Source: Prosapia bicincta | Taxonomy: Eukaryota; Arthropoda; Insecta; Hemiptera; Cercopidae | Reading direction: 5' to 3' | Length of the DNA: 64,000 nt | Assembly: GCA_036971475.1 (NCBI GenBank) | Contig: JBAIZL010000002.1 | Span: forward strand, 333,814,320-333,878,319 | Part shown: piece by piece, positions 23,001 to 33,364 of the stretch | Layout of the letters: each line of letters starts with the position of its first letter | Position numbering within the stretch: the first letter of the stretch is position 1 | Translations under genes and position numbers: made by a program | The notes under the pieces: generated by a model | Databases searched by the model: none | What the model was told of the DNA's origin: nothing | The model's input: only the letters and a program-made list of their open reading frames with translations

Positions 23001-25053
23001 CTTGACATATAATTTATCAAATGTATTATAAAAAAACAGCACATATGACCCTTATAGAAGTTCAGTCTAGCTGGGAGTTTTGCTGAGTAAAACGTGTGAA
23101 CATTTAAAATTTATTTTACTAAATGTAACATTTAACATTTTTCCCACCTCATACATTTCCAGTATATGTCAAGAAACAATATTTTATCTAAACAATTATA
23201 AATATTTATAAACTTGCCTATAGTATCACTTACTTATATTTGTTGAGGAAGGACATTTCAGGAGATGTGTCCCATTGTCAATTCAGACCGTAACTGCTCT
23301 CAAGGTTTATGTGGGTTAGGGTGGGAGTGGGATATTATGGTGGTGTGGGGGTATTTTGTGAGTATTAGGAGTTATGATGTCAAAAAGAGTGTGTGTATAC
23401 AGACACTTCAAACTACACCCTACACACATCCTCAATACACAATTACATTACAATTCACACACGCTTTTTGACATCATAACTCCTAATAATCACAAAATAC
23501 ACCCACACCACCATAATATCCCACCCCCACCCTAACCCACGTAAACCTTCAGATCAGTTACGGTCTGAGTTGACAATGGGACACATCTCTTGAAACAGCC
23601 GTCCTCAACAAATATAAGTGCTACTATAGGCAAGTTTATAAATATTTATAATTTTTTAGTGAAAACTAGTAGCTCACGTGAAGATGGAATCAACAAATAT
23701 GAATATTTTATCTTTTTTTGTGCAAATAAAAAACCAAGATTTTGGATAAAGGCAAGTGCTAAATATTATTTTTTAGTTTAATAACAAAAATTATATTGAA
23801 TGAAATGTTTAATGTTAATGGTCTATTTTTTTATTATTTTTCAAAATCTGTTTTACAAAACAGATTACCAGGCAAGACTAGTATATAGTTCCAGTTTTTG
23901 TCATATAACTTTTTTATTTTTTTGATTAATCCTCTAAATGTATAAGACACCTTTTGATACCAGTAAATTAGTGAAAATGTCATACTTAAATCTTGTGGTT
24001 TAGGAGCTATAAACAATTACTGCAGAGGAAAATTTCCTTTTTTTTCAAATGAAACAAAAAAGGTTGTTGGGATTCGTTTCTTGCGTGTAGTATCAACTAC
24101 ATACCGTACTAAATATACATATATTTAAATTTAACTATAAAGTCACCAGTTTCAATAGATTTGGTTGTAATTTTATACATGACTATGTACCTCTATCAAA
24201 ATATACCCATAAAGTGACCCAAAAATGGCAACCAAGTCTATCTGAACTGGATATTTTATAGGTATATTTCAATATAGGCACATAAAGTTGACCTTCGAGG
24301 CAATAACAATTATCAATATTGCTAATTTTAAAAATACTAAACTAAGTGAATACGTAGTTGCTTACTTGCTGACTCGTTTCAAAACATTCGTTCGTTTTAC
24401 GAAGCTAACCCTCTACACGAGACGAAGCTTTAGCTTTTAGCTTCGTAAAAGGGACGAATGTTTTGAAACGCGTCAGCAAGTAAGCAATTACGTATTCACT
24501 TAGTTAAGTATTTTTAAAATTAGTTTAATCAGTGAATTCAAGATGATTACATCAAGCAATATCAATATTGCTTCAGGTCATGTTTTTCAATTTCATACAC
24601 ACTGAATTGAGTCCCAAATAAAGTGTTTTCCAAAATAGGTCATTTCAACATTTGGAAACATAAATACTGTTTAAAGTTATAAAAGTACAAAGTTATATAG
24701 CTTCAAGTAAGTATAACCTAACATCACATCAATTTACAAATATAATACAGTACTGTAATTTGTAAAGGGAAGTCATTCATAAGCAATTGAAGACTCAATA
24801 ATTCAAACATATACTGCAAAGATGACTTATAAACCATTTGAGGCTAATGTAAAAGTGACTTGTAAACACCTGGTATCCAATCTCCATCCTGAAAAGTGGA
24901 TTCTTGTGGTCCTAGTTTTATTCTGATCGGTCCACTTTCAAGGTTTAGACTTTCGTCGTCTTTCCTTTTGATTTTCTTTGAATTATTATTACTTGTGACT
25001 TTCCTTGGAGGGGTTTTTTTGGGAGAAAATTTGTTACTAGAAAACAGAGGCAT
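16942..25053 (-). CDS. cby: Chibby (Wnt/beta-catenin antagonist, ciliary base protein)
   Basis: Three coding exons joined in matching phases: 25053-24870, 22669-22554 and 17028-16942, giving 128 aa (human CBY1 has 126). The N terminus MPLF...FSPKKTPPRK is the Chibby signature. The middle has QDGDWIPENG. The C-terminal half is a leucine-rich coiled coil (KQVQQLEEENNLLKLK, then VLLDMLTETTAEAH), as in the family, where it mediates dimerisation. Family knowledge: Chibby binds the C-terminal region of beta-catenin and/or acts at basal bodies, depending on lineage. Introns are 2.2 kb and 5.5 kb and carry a LINE fragment, a minisatellite, a Tigger relic and foldback elements. It is head-to-head with Elp6. 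No disabling change is seen. Confidence 0.95.
17660..18363 (+). pseudogene. LINE ORF1 (Gag-like) remnant
   Basis: Frame 17660-18004 is a basic, low-complexity N-terminal region (SGAKRRKALWLAYHEEAKKA) that stops at 18002. It continues in frame after that stop as a Lys/Arg-rich stretch. Frame 18133-18363 (IRDSVGIRMEMAAFDNLKG, then FRDTHLRDGVTAFICAEEEW) resembles the conserved nucleic-acid-binding block of insect LINE ORF1 proteins. No zinc knuckles are seen. Confidence 0.6.
18701..18784. repeat. 42-bp tandem duplication
   Basis: Two adjacent copies of a 42-bp unit starting CAGTAAAAGCACCTCGGTGG, differing at the last position. It lies inside the LINE fragment and preserves frame (14 codons each). 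Confidence 0.9.
18780..19445 (+). pseudogene. LINE AP-type endonuclease domain
   Basis: Within the open frame 18630-19445. Diagnostic motifs of the exonuclease-endonuclease-phosphatase fold are visible: IGILVAYDANAHNEVWG (catalytic DxN), GAEPKFVTSNRMEVLDITFC (D-I-T motif) and DEPSLSEHRIITAMM (catalytic SxH). The first 50 codons come from a 42-bp tandem duplication and are not part of the domain. The N-terminal catalytic Asn/Glu motifs are missing or unrecognisable, so it is incomplete. Confidence 0.8.
19887..20518. repeat. 78-bp minisatellite, 8 units
   Basis: Eight tandem units of exactly 78 bp plus an 8-nt partial unit, nearly identical (the last unit has one C-to-T change). Because 78 is 26 codons, long frames stay open on both strands (229 and 247 codons). 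This is a by-product of periodicity, not evidence for a protein. It lies in cby intron 2. The homogeneity implies recent expansion or conversion. Confidence 0.95.
20519..21554. other. cby intron sequence, nothing recognised
   Basis: AT-rich intron sequence. A block near 21180-21300 resembles the terminal region of a Tigger element but could not be paired with certainty. Confidence 0.35.
21555..22362 (-). mobile_element. Tigger-like element with internal deletion
   Basis: Minus-strand reading gives KDHLTALLCYSASG near 21930-21975 (the LTVLLC-type block preceding the first catalytic Asp in Tigger transposases). It is followed at 21750-21906 by an acidic C-terminal segment with QDFTEEELEELTTEP, then YKKVCEKLEKNAAKSK near 21570-21620. 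The right end, ACCGAGGGACTACTG before TA (end 22362), is a CAGTAGTCCCTCGG-type terminus. Most of the DDE core is deleted. Sequence suggests a family different from the Tigger at 8280. Confidence 0.6.
22554..22669 (-). CDS. cby: cby coding exon 2
   Basis: The acceptor TTAACAG precedes AAAATGGGC and the donor GTGAGT follows the Met codon of VLLDM. It encodes the start of the coiled coil. Its 116 bp complete the phase-1 codon plus 38 residues. Confidence 0.93.
23190..23701. mobile_element. Foldback element, family A copy 2 (long form)
   Basis: A 512-bp element in cby intron 1 flanked by the 12-bp direct repeat AATATTTTATCT (23178-23189 and 23702-23713). The arms start with ACTTGCCTATAGTATCACTT and extend through the GGTTTATGTGGGTTAGGGTG block into a second palindromic zone around 23330-23520. 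It ends with the one-sided tail GATGGAATCAACAAATA. It is longer and slightly more diverged than the copy at 47240. Confidence 0.8.
24324..24559. mobile_element. Foldback element, family B copy 2
   Basis: Flanked by a 12-13 bp direct repeat (ATCAATATTGCT at 24312-24323 and 24561-24572). The near-perfect inverted arms contain GAATACGTAGTTGCTTACTT and CAGCAAGTAAGCAATTACGT around a GC-richer centre. It ends with the one-sided tail TCAGTGAATTCAAGATGATT. It lies in cby intron 1. Confidence 0.8.
24870..25053 (-). CDS. cby: cby coding exon 1
   Basis: Encodes residues 1-61 and the first base of codon 62 (phase 1). It ends in ACCAG before a GTGTTT donor. The start is the ATG of MPLFSSNKFSPKKTPP, matching the conserved Chibby N terminus. 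Confidence 0.93.
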
Positions 25054-25670
25054 GTTTACAACCTCGTGGGCTAATTTTTCATTCTATCTTTTAACTATAG
25101 ATTTAGTAGTAATTTCACAAAACTAATATTTCGATATAAATTTATCAATCAAGTCAAATGAATTAGAACAAGAAATTGTTATGAACACTCAGTAATATAA
25201 CTTAATAATACGAAACTAACGGCCACATTGTTGTTCACAGTACAGTCACATTAAAATAAAAGATGCTCTCAACATTTTGTTAAAACCTTTAGCAGTAAAA
25301 ATAAAGATAACTATGCATTCCCAATATTTATATTTTGTATCTGTTACAATATGTATTTATTTTATAAAATCATATTTATTTCAAAAATCAACATTTTTAA
25401 ATAAAATATTAGGTTTGTCCGGAATTTTCACTTTTAATACCAATAATTTGGTAGTAAAATTATGTTATATATATTATAGAAGCATGAATACTATTTAGAC
25501 TTATACACTTGAACAAATTACAAATCTGAGAATTCAACACCACAGATGAAATTATATCATTGATAGTAAACAAATGTATGATCTTGTCTGTCAAGTTTTC
25601 TCCCTTAAGTCTTGTAGGCTACCAGTGTAATGTAAATAGTTGTGTTAATAGTAAGTGGTATTTATTTGGT

Positions 25671-25982
25671 AAATGTTTACATTTCTAAACCGGGCCTATA
25701 TTTGCATGAAACATTCCGAACCACGTAAAAAGGCTATTTTCATTGATATTAAAAAATAATGTTTCTAGGCACAGAAAAAAATAATTTTAATGAAAATAGC
25801 CTTTTTACATGTTTCTGAATGTTTCATGAAAATATAGGCCCGGTTTAGCAAATTAAACAATTACCGTTATTTTTTGCTCCGAAACATTATTTTTTCTTAA
25901 TTTAAAGTTGGGTAAAATTTTAATTGCGGAAGTAGCAGTTGTGAATAGGTTTATAGGCCCAGTTTAGAAATGCAAACATTTA
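25671..25982. repeat. Two-tier inverted repeat between cby and Elp6
   Basis: Inner arms of about 60 bp at 25686-25746 and 25789-25848 contain TAAACCGGGCCTATA and its complement. An outer left arm (from 25671, AAATGTTTACATTTCTAAAC) pairs again with 25951-25982. A fragment of the inner arm (ATGAAAATAGCCTTTT) recurs at 43658-43680. It looks like a MITE with a partly duplicated end. It sits in the 1.76-kb region between the divergent cby and Elp6 starts. Confidence 0.7.
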
Positions 25983-26809
25983 TCTATAAATCAAATAAAA
26001 AAGTAATCTTGTGTACTATAATTGTTGGTAAAAATTAGAAATTGTCACTCAAAAATATAAAGCTTAAATATTGATTGTATGGAATTATGTCACTGCTGTA
26101 TTCAGTTTAAGACAATTTCATAACTAGATGTGAATTGAATGACTAATGTTCACATATTTGATATTGAGTTGTAATATTATTGCTGTAAGTTATGTTTTTA
26201 TAACCAAACCTATAATTTTAATTAGATAATTTGTAGCTGTTGGGTATTTATTTCCTTTCCCCACGTTATCATTACTGGAACACAGAAAAAATAATCCGAT
26301 GTTAAATAACTGGGCAGTTACTGAATTAATTTCAACTTCTTTACCCTCTGCATACAGGTTGACTGTTTTGAATGATTTTCAAAAAAGTTAGGAAATTTTT
26401 TATGACCTTGGACATGTATAGAATGGTGGTCGACACAGAAGTTGATGGAATGCAATGAGTTTCAAATCAGTTTTCAACTGGTCGAATTAAACATTTTTTT
26501 CTGTCCTAGATCTTCTCTATTGAAGGAAACTGCCATTTTCACCAATTCCAAATAAGAACCCTTTTAATAGGAATTGTATATAAAATTTAGTCTCACATTT
26601 GGCTTGTAATACTATTTTTTTAAAATTTCAACAAATTTTTTTTAACAGCTCATTATTAGATACCATATTAATAAATTTAAATAGACAGTCACATCTTAAT
26701 AAAATTATTTGACAATTTTTAATTAGCTTTAAAAATGATTCATTATTTTAACAATGCAATCAGGCTTTGTTAGTAGTGTTGAATTTAATCGTATGTTTAA
26801 GTTTTCAGA

Positions 26810-27586
26810 ATGGCTGCCGTTTTGTTTTCATCCCTAGGCCTGGACAAAGAAGATCTTAAAAAAAAGTTTATTTTTATAAAAGAAGAACATCCAAGTGATG
26901 CTAATTTTATAGTGAGTAGTATAATGTGGAGAGCAACACAAGAAGGATGTAACATATTTTTATTAGCATTTCACAAGTCCTTCAATCATTACCATAATGT
27001 TTGCCTCAAGCTTGGTTTTAATCTAGTTACTTTACAAGAAAGTGGCAATTTATTTGTTATAGAACCTATGAAAAACATTGTTCAGAACTTAATGCAACCG
27101 GATGATAACGATAAAGATATCAATTTTTACACACTCGCAAATGATGAAAATAACCTTAAAAAATTATTCTTGTTGCTAAGTGAAAAAATCAAACAATGGA
27201 GTAGTAAAAATCAAACCTATATAATTATTGATGATGCAAGCGATTTATTATCTCTAGGTGTGCCGATAAAGAATGTGATATTGTTTCTAAATTACTGTAA
27301 CAATTTGACACATACGTTTGAAAATTTAACACTTGTAGTGTGCTCACATTTTAGTGAAGGCAATGAACATCAACAGGTTTTAGTAAATTCTATGTGTCAT
27401 GTGTCAGATATTAGAATATCAGTTTCTGGGCTGAAAACAGGATTCTCTGCAGATGTTACTGGCTCCATTTCAGTTTTATATAAATCATTATATAAGCACG
27501 AAGAATGGAATAGACCAAATTTATTTCACTTTAAACTGATGGATCGTCAAATTAAAGTGTTTGCTCTTGGATCAGTAGCTATATAA
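26810..27586 (+). CDS. Elp6: Elongator complex protein 6
   Basis: A single intact frame of 258 aa (human ELP6 has 266). It matches the family by eye along its length: FHKSFNHYHNVCLKLGFNL (human: SFSHYSIVGQKLG), YIIIDDASDLLSLGV (human: LLVDDLSVLLSLG), FLNYCNN and VSGLKTGFSADVTGSISVLY. Elp6 has a RecA-like fold and pairs with Elp4 and Elp5 in the ring subcomplex that supports wobble-uridine (mcm5/ncm5) modification of tRNA. The start is the first ATG after TTTTCAGA, which also looks like a 3' splice site, so an upstream non-coding exon is possible. There are no coding introns. Poly(A) signal candidate at 27818. Confidence 0.93.
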   Translation: MAAVLFSSLGLDKEDLKKKFIFIKEEHPSDANFIVSSIMWRATQEGCNIFLLAFHKSFNHYHNVCLKLGFNLVTLQESGNLFVIEPMKNIVQNLMQPDDNDKDINFYTLANDENNLKKLFLLLSEKIKQWSSKNQTYIIIDDASDLLSLGVPIKNVILFLNYCNNLTHTFENLTLVVCSHFSEGNEHQQVLVNSMCHVSDIRISVSGLKTGFSADVTGSISVLYKSLYKHEEWNRPNLFHFKLMDRQIKVFALGSVAI

Positions 27587-27817
27587 AATTTTTGCATTGC
27601 TGCTTAACAGATACAGATGTATTTTGTTTTATGCAATACATATATTTGATTTTTAAGTGGTTGATTTATTATTTTTTACACCTCAATTTTACCATTTTTT
27701 ATTTAATATGTTATTTGAATATGTAAAGAAAATAGTTGAATGATAATTACATATCATAAATTTAAATATAATTTTAAACAGTAAAAATGGCAGTCTGAAA
27801 ATTATATGAATGCCAAT

Positions 27818-27823
27818 AATAAA
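27818..27823 (+). promoter_or_regulatory. Elp6: Possible Elp6 poly(A) signal
   Basis: AATAAA 232 nt after the stop codon, within an AT-rich 3' flank. It is the first clear hexamer I see there. Confidence 0.45.
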
Positions 27824-27837
27824 TAATTTATTTTAGC

Positions 27838-28070
27838 ATTAGTTTATGACTATTCGAACTTTGAATTTTGTAAAAACTTATTGAGACGGAACGTTTTTGA
27901 TCGCCATGTGGCGATCTTCATCAGTATCTTCTGCTTGGAGATGTTGGGTTAAGTGGTGACGGTTTTAAAGGCAGGTTTTAATAATATCAAAGAGAATGTG
28001 TGATTTGTATTGGGTATGTTCGTTTAATATGTTTGTACTTTGTGTACCTGTAAATTTCATATTGTTCTAG
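27838..28070 (-). mobile_element. Penelope-like element 3' end fragment
   Basis: Minus-strand match to 55270-55430: GCATTAGTTTATGACTATTC at the end, the stem GATCGCCATGTGGCGATC, CTTCATCAGT, and an inner part with GTTAAGTGGTGACGGTTTTA. Only the terminal segment remains, just downstream of Elp6. Confidence 0.75.
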
Positions 28071-31000
28071 TGTGTTGAGATATGGTTCTTTATTGTTGAT
28101 GTGTAACAGACTACACAATTCAAAAGCCAATAATAAGTTGACATTTAAATGTGGTATGTGAGTGAATGATGCCGACCTGCTACACTTAGAGTGCTGAAAT
28201 AAGATTGAATATATGTCTTGTAGTAAACAATTATATTTTAAGAAAAATTATTTTTATAAAGTTATTTTAAAAAGATTATACTGAATCCATAATAAATACA
28301 AATGTATTTGCATGCTTACCTGTGTGGATCATACCTTTTCTCTAACAAAATTAACATTTTATAGTACAACATTTATTATATCAGTTATAAACCTAAACAA
28401 AAACTAAAGTGGCATATTACTTAATTTTGAGTTTACAATGTATACAGGGAATCATTATAATTTGTGCCGAGTATGAAATATTTCAAAACCATCTGGATTT
28501 TGAATTAAAAAGTCATATGGGTTGTAAAAATACATTGTTTCTTTAATCAGTCCCTTTCTTCAAAAAAAGTATCACATTTGACTGGTACTAAATATAAAAT
28601 ATGAGAAAGGTGTCCTATTATAATTATAACAGCTTTTTCAATGCAAATCGCATTATAATTATGACACAAGTTGTCAGTGTTTCTTCAACTACTTTCACAC
28701 TGTATTCCTGGGCATTCTAGCAGGTTTGTCATTTATTTCCACAATAATAAATGCCAAAGTACTATTTCCCAAGATACCTGTATCTCTTTGTACGTATGTA
28801 GATATGTTATTAGATTTGCTGTAAAAAAATATAAGGGAAATGATCATTTATGAATGGTCTAATTGACTACATGTCTAAAATTCAAATACCTACTACATAG
28901 TATTATTTACTAAGTCAAATGCCTATAATGAGCCAATATCAGCACAATATGGTAAACTTAATTAGATTTTGAAGTGATGTTTATCTGTAGTCTTCTGTTT
29001 ATATTCTTTATTATTTAAGACACGTGTTTGATTCAAAAATTGTTAACATATATATAGTTAATGTGATGATATACGCAGGTAAAAAAGGAAAATACAGCCC
29101 ATCCCAGAAATATAAAATAATTCAAAAAATTCTTAGACCACAGGGTTATTAAAATATTCACCACAGAGGCCTATTAGCCTTTCAGTTATGGCCACAAACA
29201 TACTATGATTTTAAATGCAATACAATTCTTATTGAATAACAGTTAGTTTTTGTGTCATTTTGCTATAGTATGTATGGCCTATTCTATTATCGAAATTTGG
29301 TCTTAAACACAGTAAAAGTTTTAGATTACTCAGTAAAAATAACACTGCCGATTTCAAGTTTGCTATTATAAGATTTTCAATTGAGAGTTTCTTTTTATTT
29401 CATGCAAAAGAGGCTAGGTGTAAGGGCAATATCACTTGTTACGGAATTAAATATTTGAATTTTTTAAAATAGTTTTAGAATGATCAGCCAGTATGACATT
29501 ATCTAAGAAGGATAATAAAGGATTTCACATTTAGGTAGACACAAAGCCCATGGTGAAGTATATAAGGAGAATCATAGCTTCATGTCTGTAGGATGTGTAG
29601 CTGAAGTAGACTCGCTCTCTACTAAAGTTATAAAGAGATGTTTATTCGTAATACCTTGGAAATGCAGGTCTGTCTTTGGGATGTAAAACTGCCTGGTTTG
29701 GGAAATAATGATGGGAGAAAGATGATAAATATTCAGAGTTACACCTTTAGGCGGATACATAAGGAGAGAACTACTAGTATTAGACTCATATTGGATTAAG
29801 TAATAAAATTGGGCTGATTAAGAAAGAGACGAACAAATTAACAGAAATAGTAAAGTCATGACTAGTATATATGTTATAGACCTCTTACTAAAGTCTAAAT
29901 GTACATTTAGCTAATGCCCCAACCAAAACTTTTTTAAAAATCAAACAAAGTAAAATTTTCATATTTGTTTGCCTTTATGAAAATTACTTTCCTGTATTTT
30001 TATCCTGATCAGTTTTTGTTCTTTCCGACATGAACTTTTCTGTGACAGAGGTTTCATTTCCTTTTGTACAACACTGGTATAATTGTACTCAAATTTCATA
30101 ATTTTCTGACTAAGAAACCCATTATCCAATCAGATTGCAAACCCCCTTTATCATGAATGTTTTGCCTTACAAAACCAATTTTGTAAAGAAGTATACCTCT
30201 TTATAAAACTAACTAATCTAGGTTTTTAAAAATTAATAGAAAATAACTTACACAGCGAGATGTGCAGTATGTCTTAGATGCTCTAGTAGACACAAAATAT
30301 CACTGAAGAACAATATCAACTGATTTTACCATAGTTGAAAAGTATTAAGGAATCAAATTCTAGAAATTGTTTACACTATTTAAAAAATTTTTGGGTGGAA
30401 AATTCCATTTTTATTGTGCGCGATATAGAGCTGTAACAGAAATTATTTTATGTACTGGAGTCCATTATCAACAAGCACTATAACAGGTAAATTAACCAGG
30501 ACTACAAAAAAATCAGTTTTAAATGAAAAAAAATTAATATAATATGTTTATGTACAACTTTTTATACTAGAAATGACAAAAAACCAGTACTATGTATATA
30601 ATATATTTATCAAGTACTAGTACCTAGTTTATATTTATGCACTTTAATATAATATAATATACTAATAGATAAAACACCTCCCTATAAGTAGCACTTATAA
30701 GGTCCGAGTTAAGAAAGAGATATCGTGTATAGCACAATTTCTGGCTTAAACAAGCTAAATGAAAAAATCGTCAGGTCAACCACATTGAGAAATGATGCAT
30801 CTGATATGCAATTCAAGCCAGTGTAGCGAGGCAAGCATGGTGAGTGATGGTTAATAGATTATAATATATCATCAAGTTTATAGAGATTTAGCTGTTTTCA
30901 TGTATGGTCTAGTCTTGTCTTTAAAGAATTACAAATGTAATAAAACCTTTATGGTATGAAGGGATTTATCGACCATACCTTTCCTCAGAAATTAATGGGA

Positions 31001-31169
31001 AAGAGAGAAACCACCTTCACAGTATGATGATGTGATTTGGAAATACATTACCTGGAAATCATTGGAATCTTTTAAAATGCAATGCGTTATTTATACAGCT
31101 AAGACTGAAATAGCAGATTAAAATTCCTTCTGACATGACCACTTTAGACACAATTACTTTCTCATTCTG
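28071..31169. other. Intergenic, nothing recognised
   Basis: AT-rich sequence between Elp6 and Prpk. Short frames here have no recognisable domains, and no shared repeat was identified. Confidence 0.4.
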
Positions 31170-31904
31170 TACACATATTAATTGATCCCAGAAGACGAAG
31201 CAATGTGAGGCATATACTGCCTTTTGATTGGTTGTGTAGCACCTCCCATTCCACTAACAACAAACTGTCAACATTGTGAATCGTGACACACGTTATAAAC
31301 GTTCCGTATTTTATATATTTACTGTGCGCTGTGTACATGAAATATCTGTAAATTATTTCTTCTACCTACCTCGCCATTAGTTACAATAACAACATGTGTT
31401 CTGTGTTTTATGTTTAATTTTATATTGTCTTCTGTGTATTATAAACTTATCCATCTATTTTGTGTTCTCTACTTTATTTTCTTTTCAAAATTATTATGGA
31501 TTGCCTACCACCAAATTATCATAATAAAATAATGGAGGAAGGAATTCTTTGAATATATGGTTTAAATACAAATATTATAGGCAAATATTTTGGCATGAAT
31601 TAAACACTCCAATTTTTAACTATAATAATATAAACATTTCATTTCCGGTAAGTGCAGGGCTTTTGGGTATTTTACCTTAGAATGCTCCAAATTCAACGAT
31701 TTCAAAATTTGTTTACCTCATTTCCATCATTTTTTAATATTTGAGGCCCATGTAATTTATTTTGAGGCTTGCAAGTCTGAGGCTGAAATAATTTTTTCTA
31801 AAGGCTCTAAAAGATTGACAGTTGTTGGTGGTGGAGTGGAAGGAGCTACACGACCAATCAAAAGGCAGTATTTGCCTTCTGGGATCAGTTAATATGCATC
31901 TGTA
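31170..31904. mobile_element. 735-bp element with about 95-bp terminal inverted repeats
   Basis: The left arm 31170-31271 and right arm 31815-31904 are inverted copies: ATTAATTGATCCCAGAAG, CTGCCTTTTGATTGGT and CAACAAACTGTCAA pair with complements on the right. The interior is AT-rich and non-coding. A non-autonomous DNA transposon; superfamily not assigned and no clear target duplication read. Confidence 0.75.
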
Positions 31905-32514
31905 CCACATTCAAGAAATGGTCAAAATATTTACCTTAATTAAATATATCGTATAAAAATGTGTATACATTATTTTGGAAAACGTTATAATAATCAATCT
32001 GATTTTTACTACCTTGAAGGGTAAAATAGGTTGGATTAAGGAGATAAAACTCTCTTGTCTACAAAATGGAGAAAGACTATGTGCACAGGATCTAATGTTT
32101 CAAGTAGGCATATTTTGAATCAAGAACTGCTACTGTGGTGTCTAGGCTTTTAACTAATGTATAGGAAGAAGGATATATGAAGATTAGATAGGATTATAGG
32201 TTGAGTATCAATATACCTGATAATGGGAGCAAGAGGAAACTAATGTATGTGGTCAACAAAAAATGTGTGCCCACCACCTAATGATATGAGTAAAATAGTT
32301 TGTTTCTTAAATGTGGTGGTGGTTTTGTGTGTTATGTTTTTATTTTTGTTCTGTTGTTTGATTAGGCCACTACGAAATATTATAAACACTTCTCAGTAGT
32401 CTAGAAATCCTTTTGTGCGGAACAATATGAAATGTACAAACATTTGTCTTACCTATTTACACTCAATTTCATGACATTGTCAATGAACATGACATAACCC
32501 AATTTATAACTATA

Positions 32515-32595
32515 AGTAATTATTGCGTAACTAAGTAAATACTTTATATAGTATTGTTTATAGTTTAATAAGTGAATTCAAGATGATTACAAAAA
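32515..32595. repeat. Family B foldback fragment
   Basis: Contains the one-sided tail AAGTGAATTCAAGATGATTA, as in copies at 5915 and 24324, with a truncated arm upstream. Confidence 0.6.
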
Positions 32596-32873
32596 ACCCC
32601 TATTTTTTACTTGATTTTTTGAAAATTGCCATCACTATATTCCCTTGTCTTTTATTTCTTTCAATTCATCATACTGCTTGAGCTTCAATTATTTTGTTAG
32701 TTAATGAAAATAAGTCACATCTCCTACGAGAAATATTCTCAAAGATTACATTAGTAAATACCCATTTATTTACATATTTATATTTATCGATTCTATTTAC
32801 ACTAAACTCAGGGATAAATTAAACAAGTGACATAAGAAAAGAAATGAATGTTAAAAATATGCACGACAAAAAC

Positions 32874-32879
32874 TTTATT
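32874..32879 (-). promoter_or_regulatory. Poly(A) signal AATAAA of Prpk
   Basis: AATAAA on the minus strand 7 nt after the Prpk stop codon. Confidence 0.6.
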
Positions 32880-32885
32880 AACATA

Positions 32886-33364
32886 TCATCCTACCATTGT
32901 TCTCTTACGCCCTCTAGCCCTCACCTCATTTAATTTGATCATCACATTTTGTGCACCCTTTTTATATGTTAGTGTATATGCATCTAAAATAATTTTAAAT
33001 AATTTATCAGCGTTTAGATGTGTACTCTGCATAGCACGTTCCAAAACATACAAATCTACACCTTTATCTTCAACTTTAGACTCTATATGACTTAGTCCAA
33101 AATCAATCAGATACAGTTTATTATCAGTTGTCATCAGCATGTTGGATGTTGTTAAATCACCATGAACAATGTTATTTCTATGGAGTTTACCAATACTACA
33201 GCCTATATCTGTAGCTAACTGTTCAAGTTTTTCTTGTTGTTGATCTTCACTTTCTTCTAATATTCTGTTGATATAATCCTTTACAGTTTCACTGTTTTCA
33301 ATTGCTTCCATGTATATTCGACGTCTATCAAAATCTACAAGAATAACTGCTGGTGTTCGAACAC
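32886..33364 (-). CDS. Prpk: Prpk coding exon 2
   Basis: The acceptor TTTTCAG precedes GTGTTCGAACACC. The exon encodes residues 67-224 plus two bases of codon 66, including TPAVILVDFDRRRIYME, the catalytic loop and DFG. The open frame continues upstream of its first internal Met to the acceptor. Confidence 0.94.
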
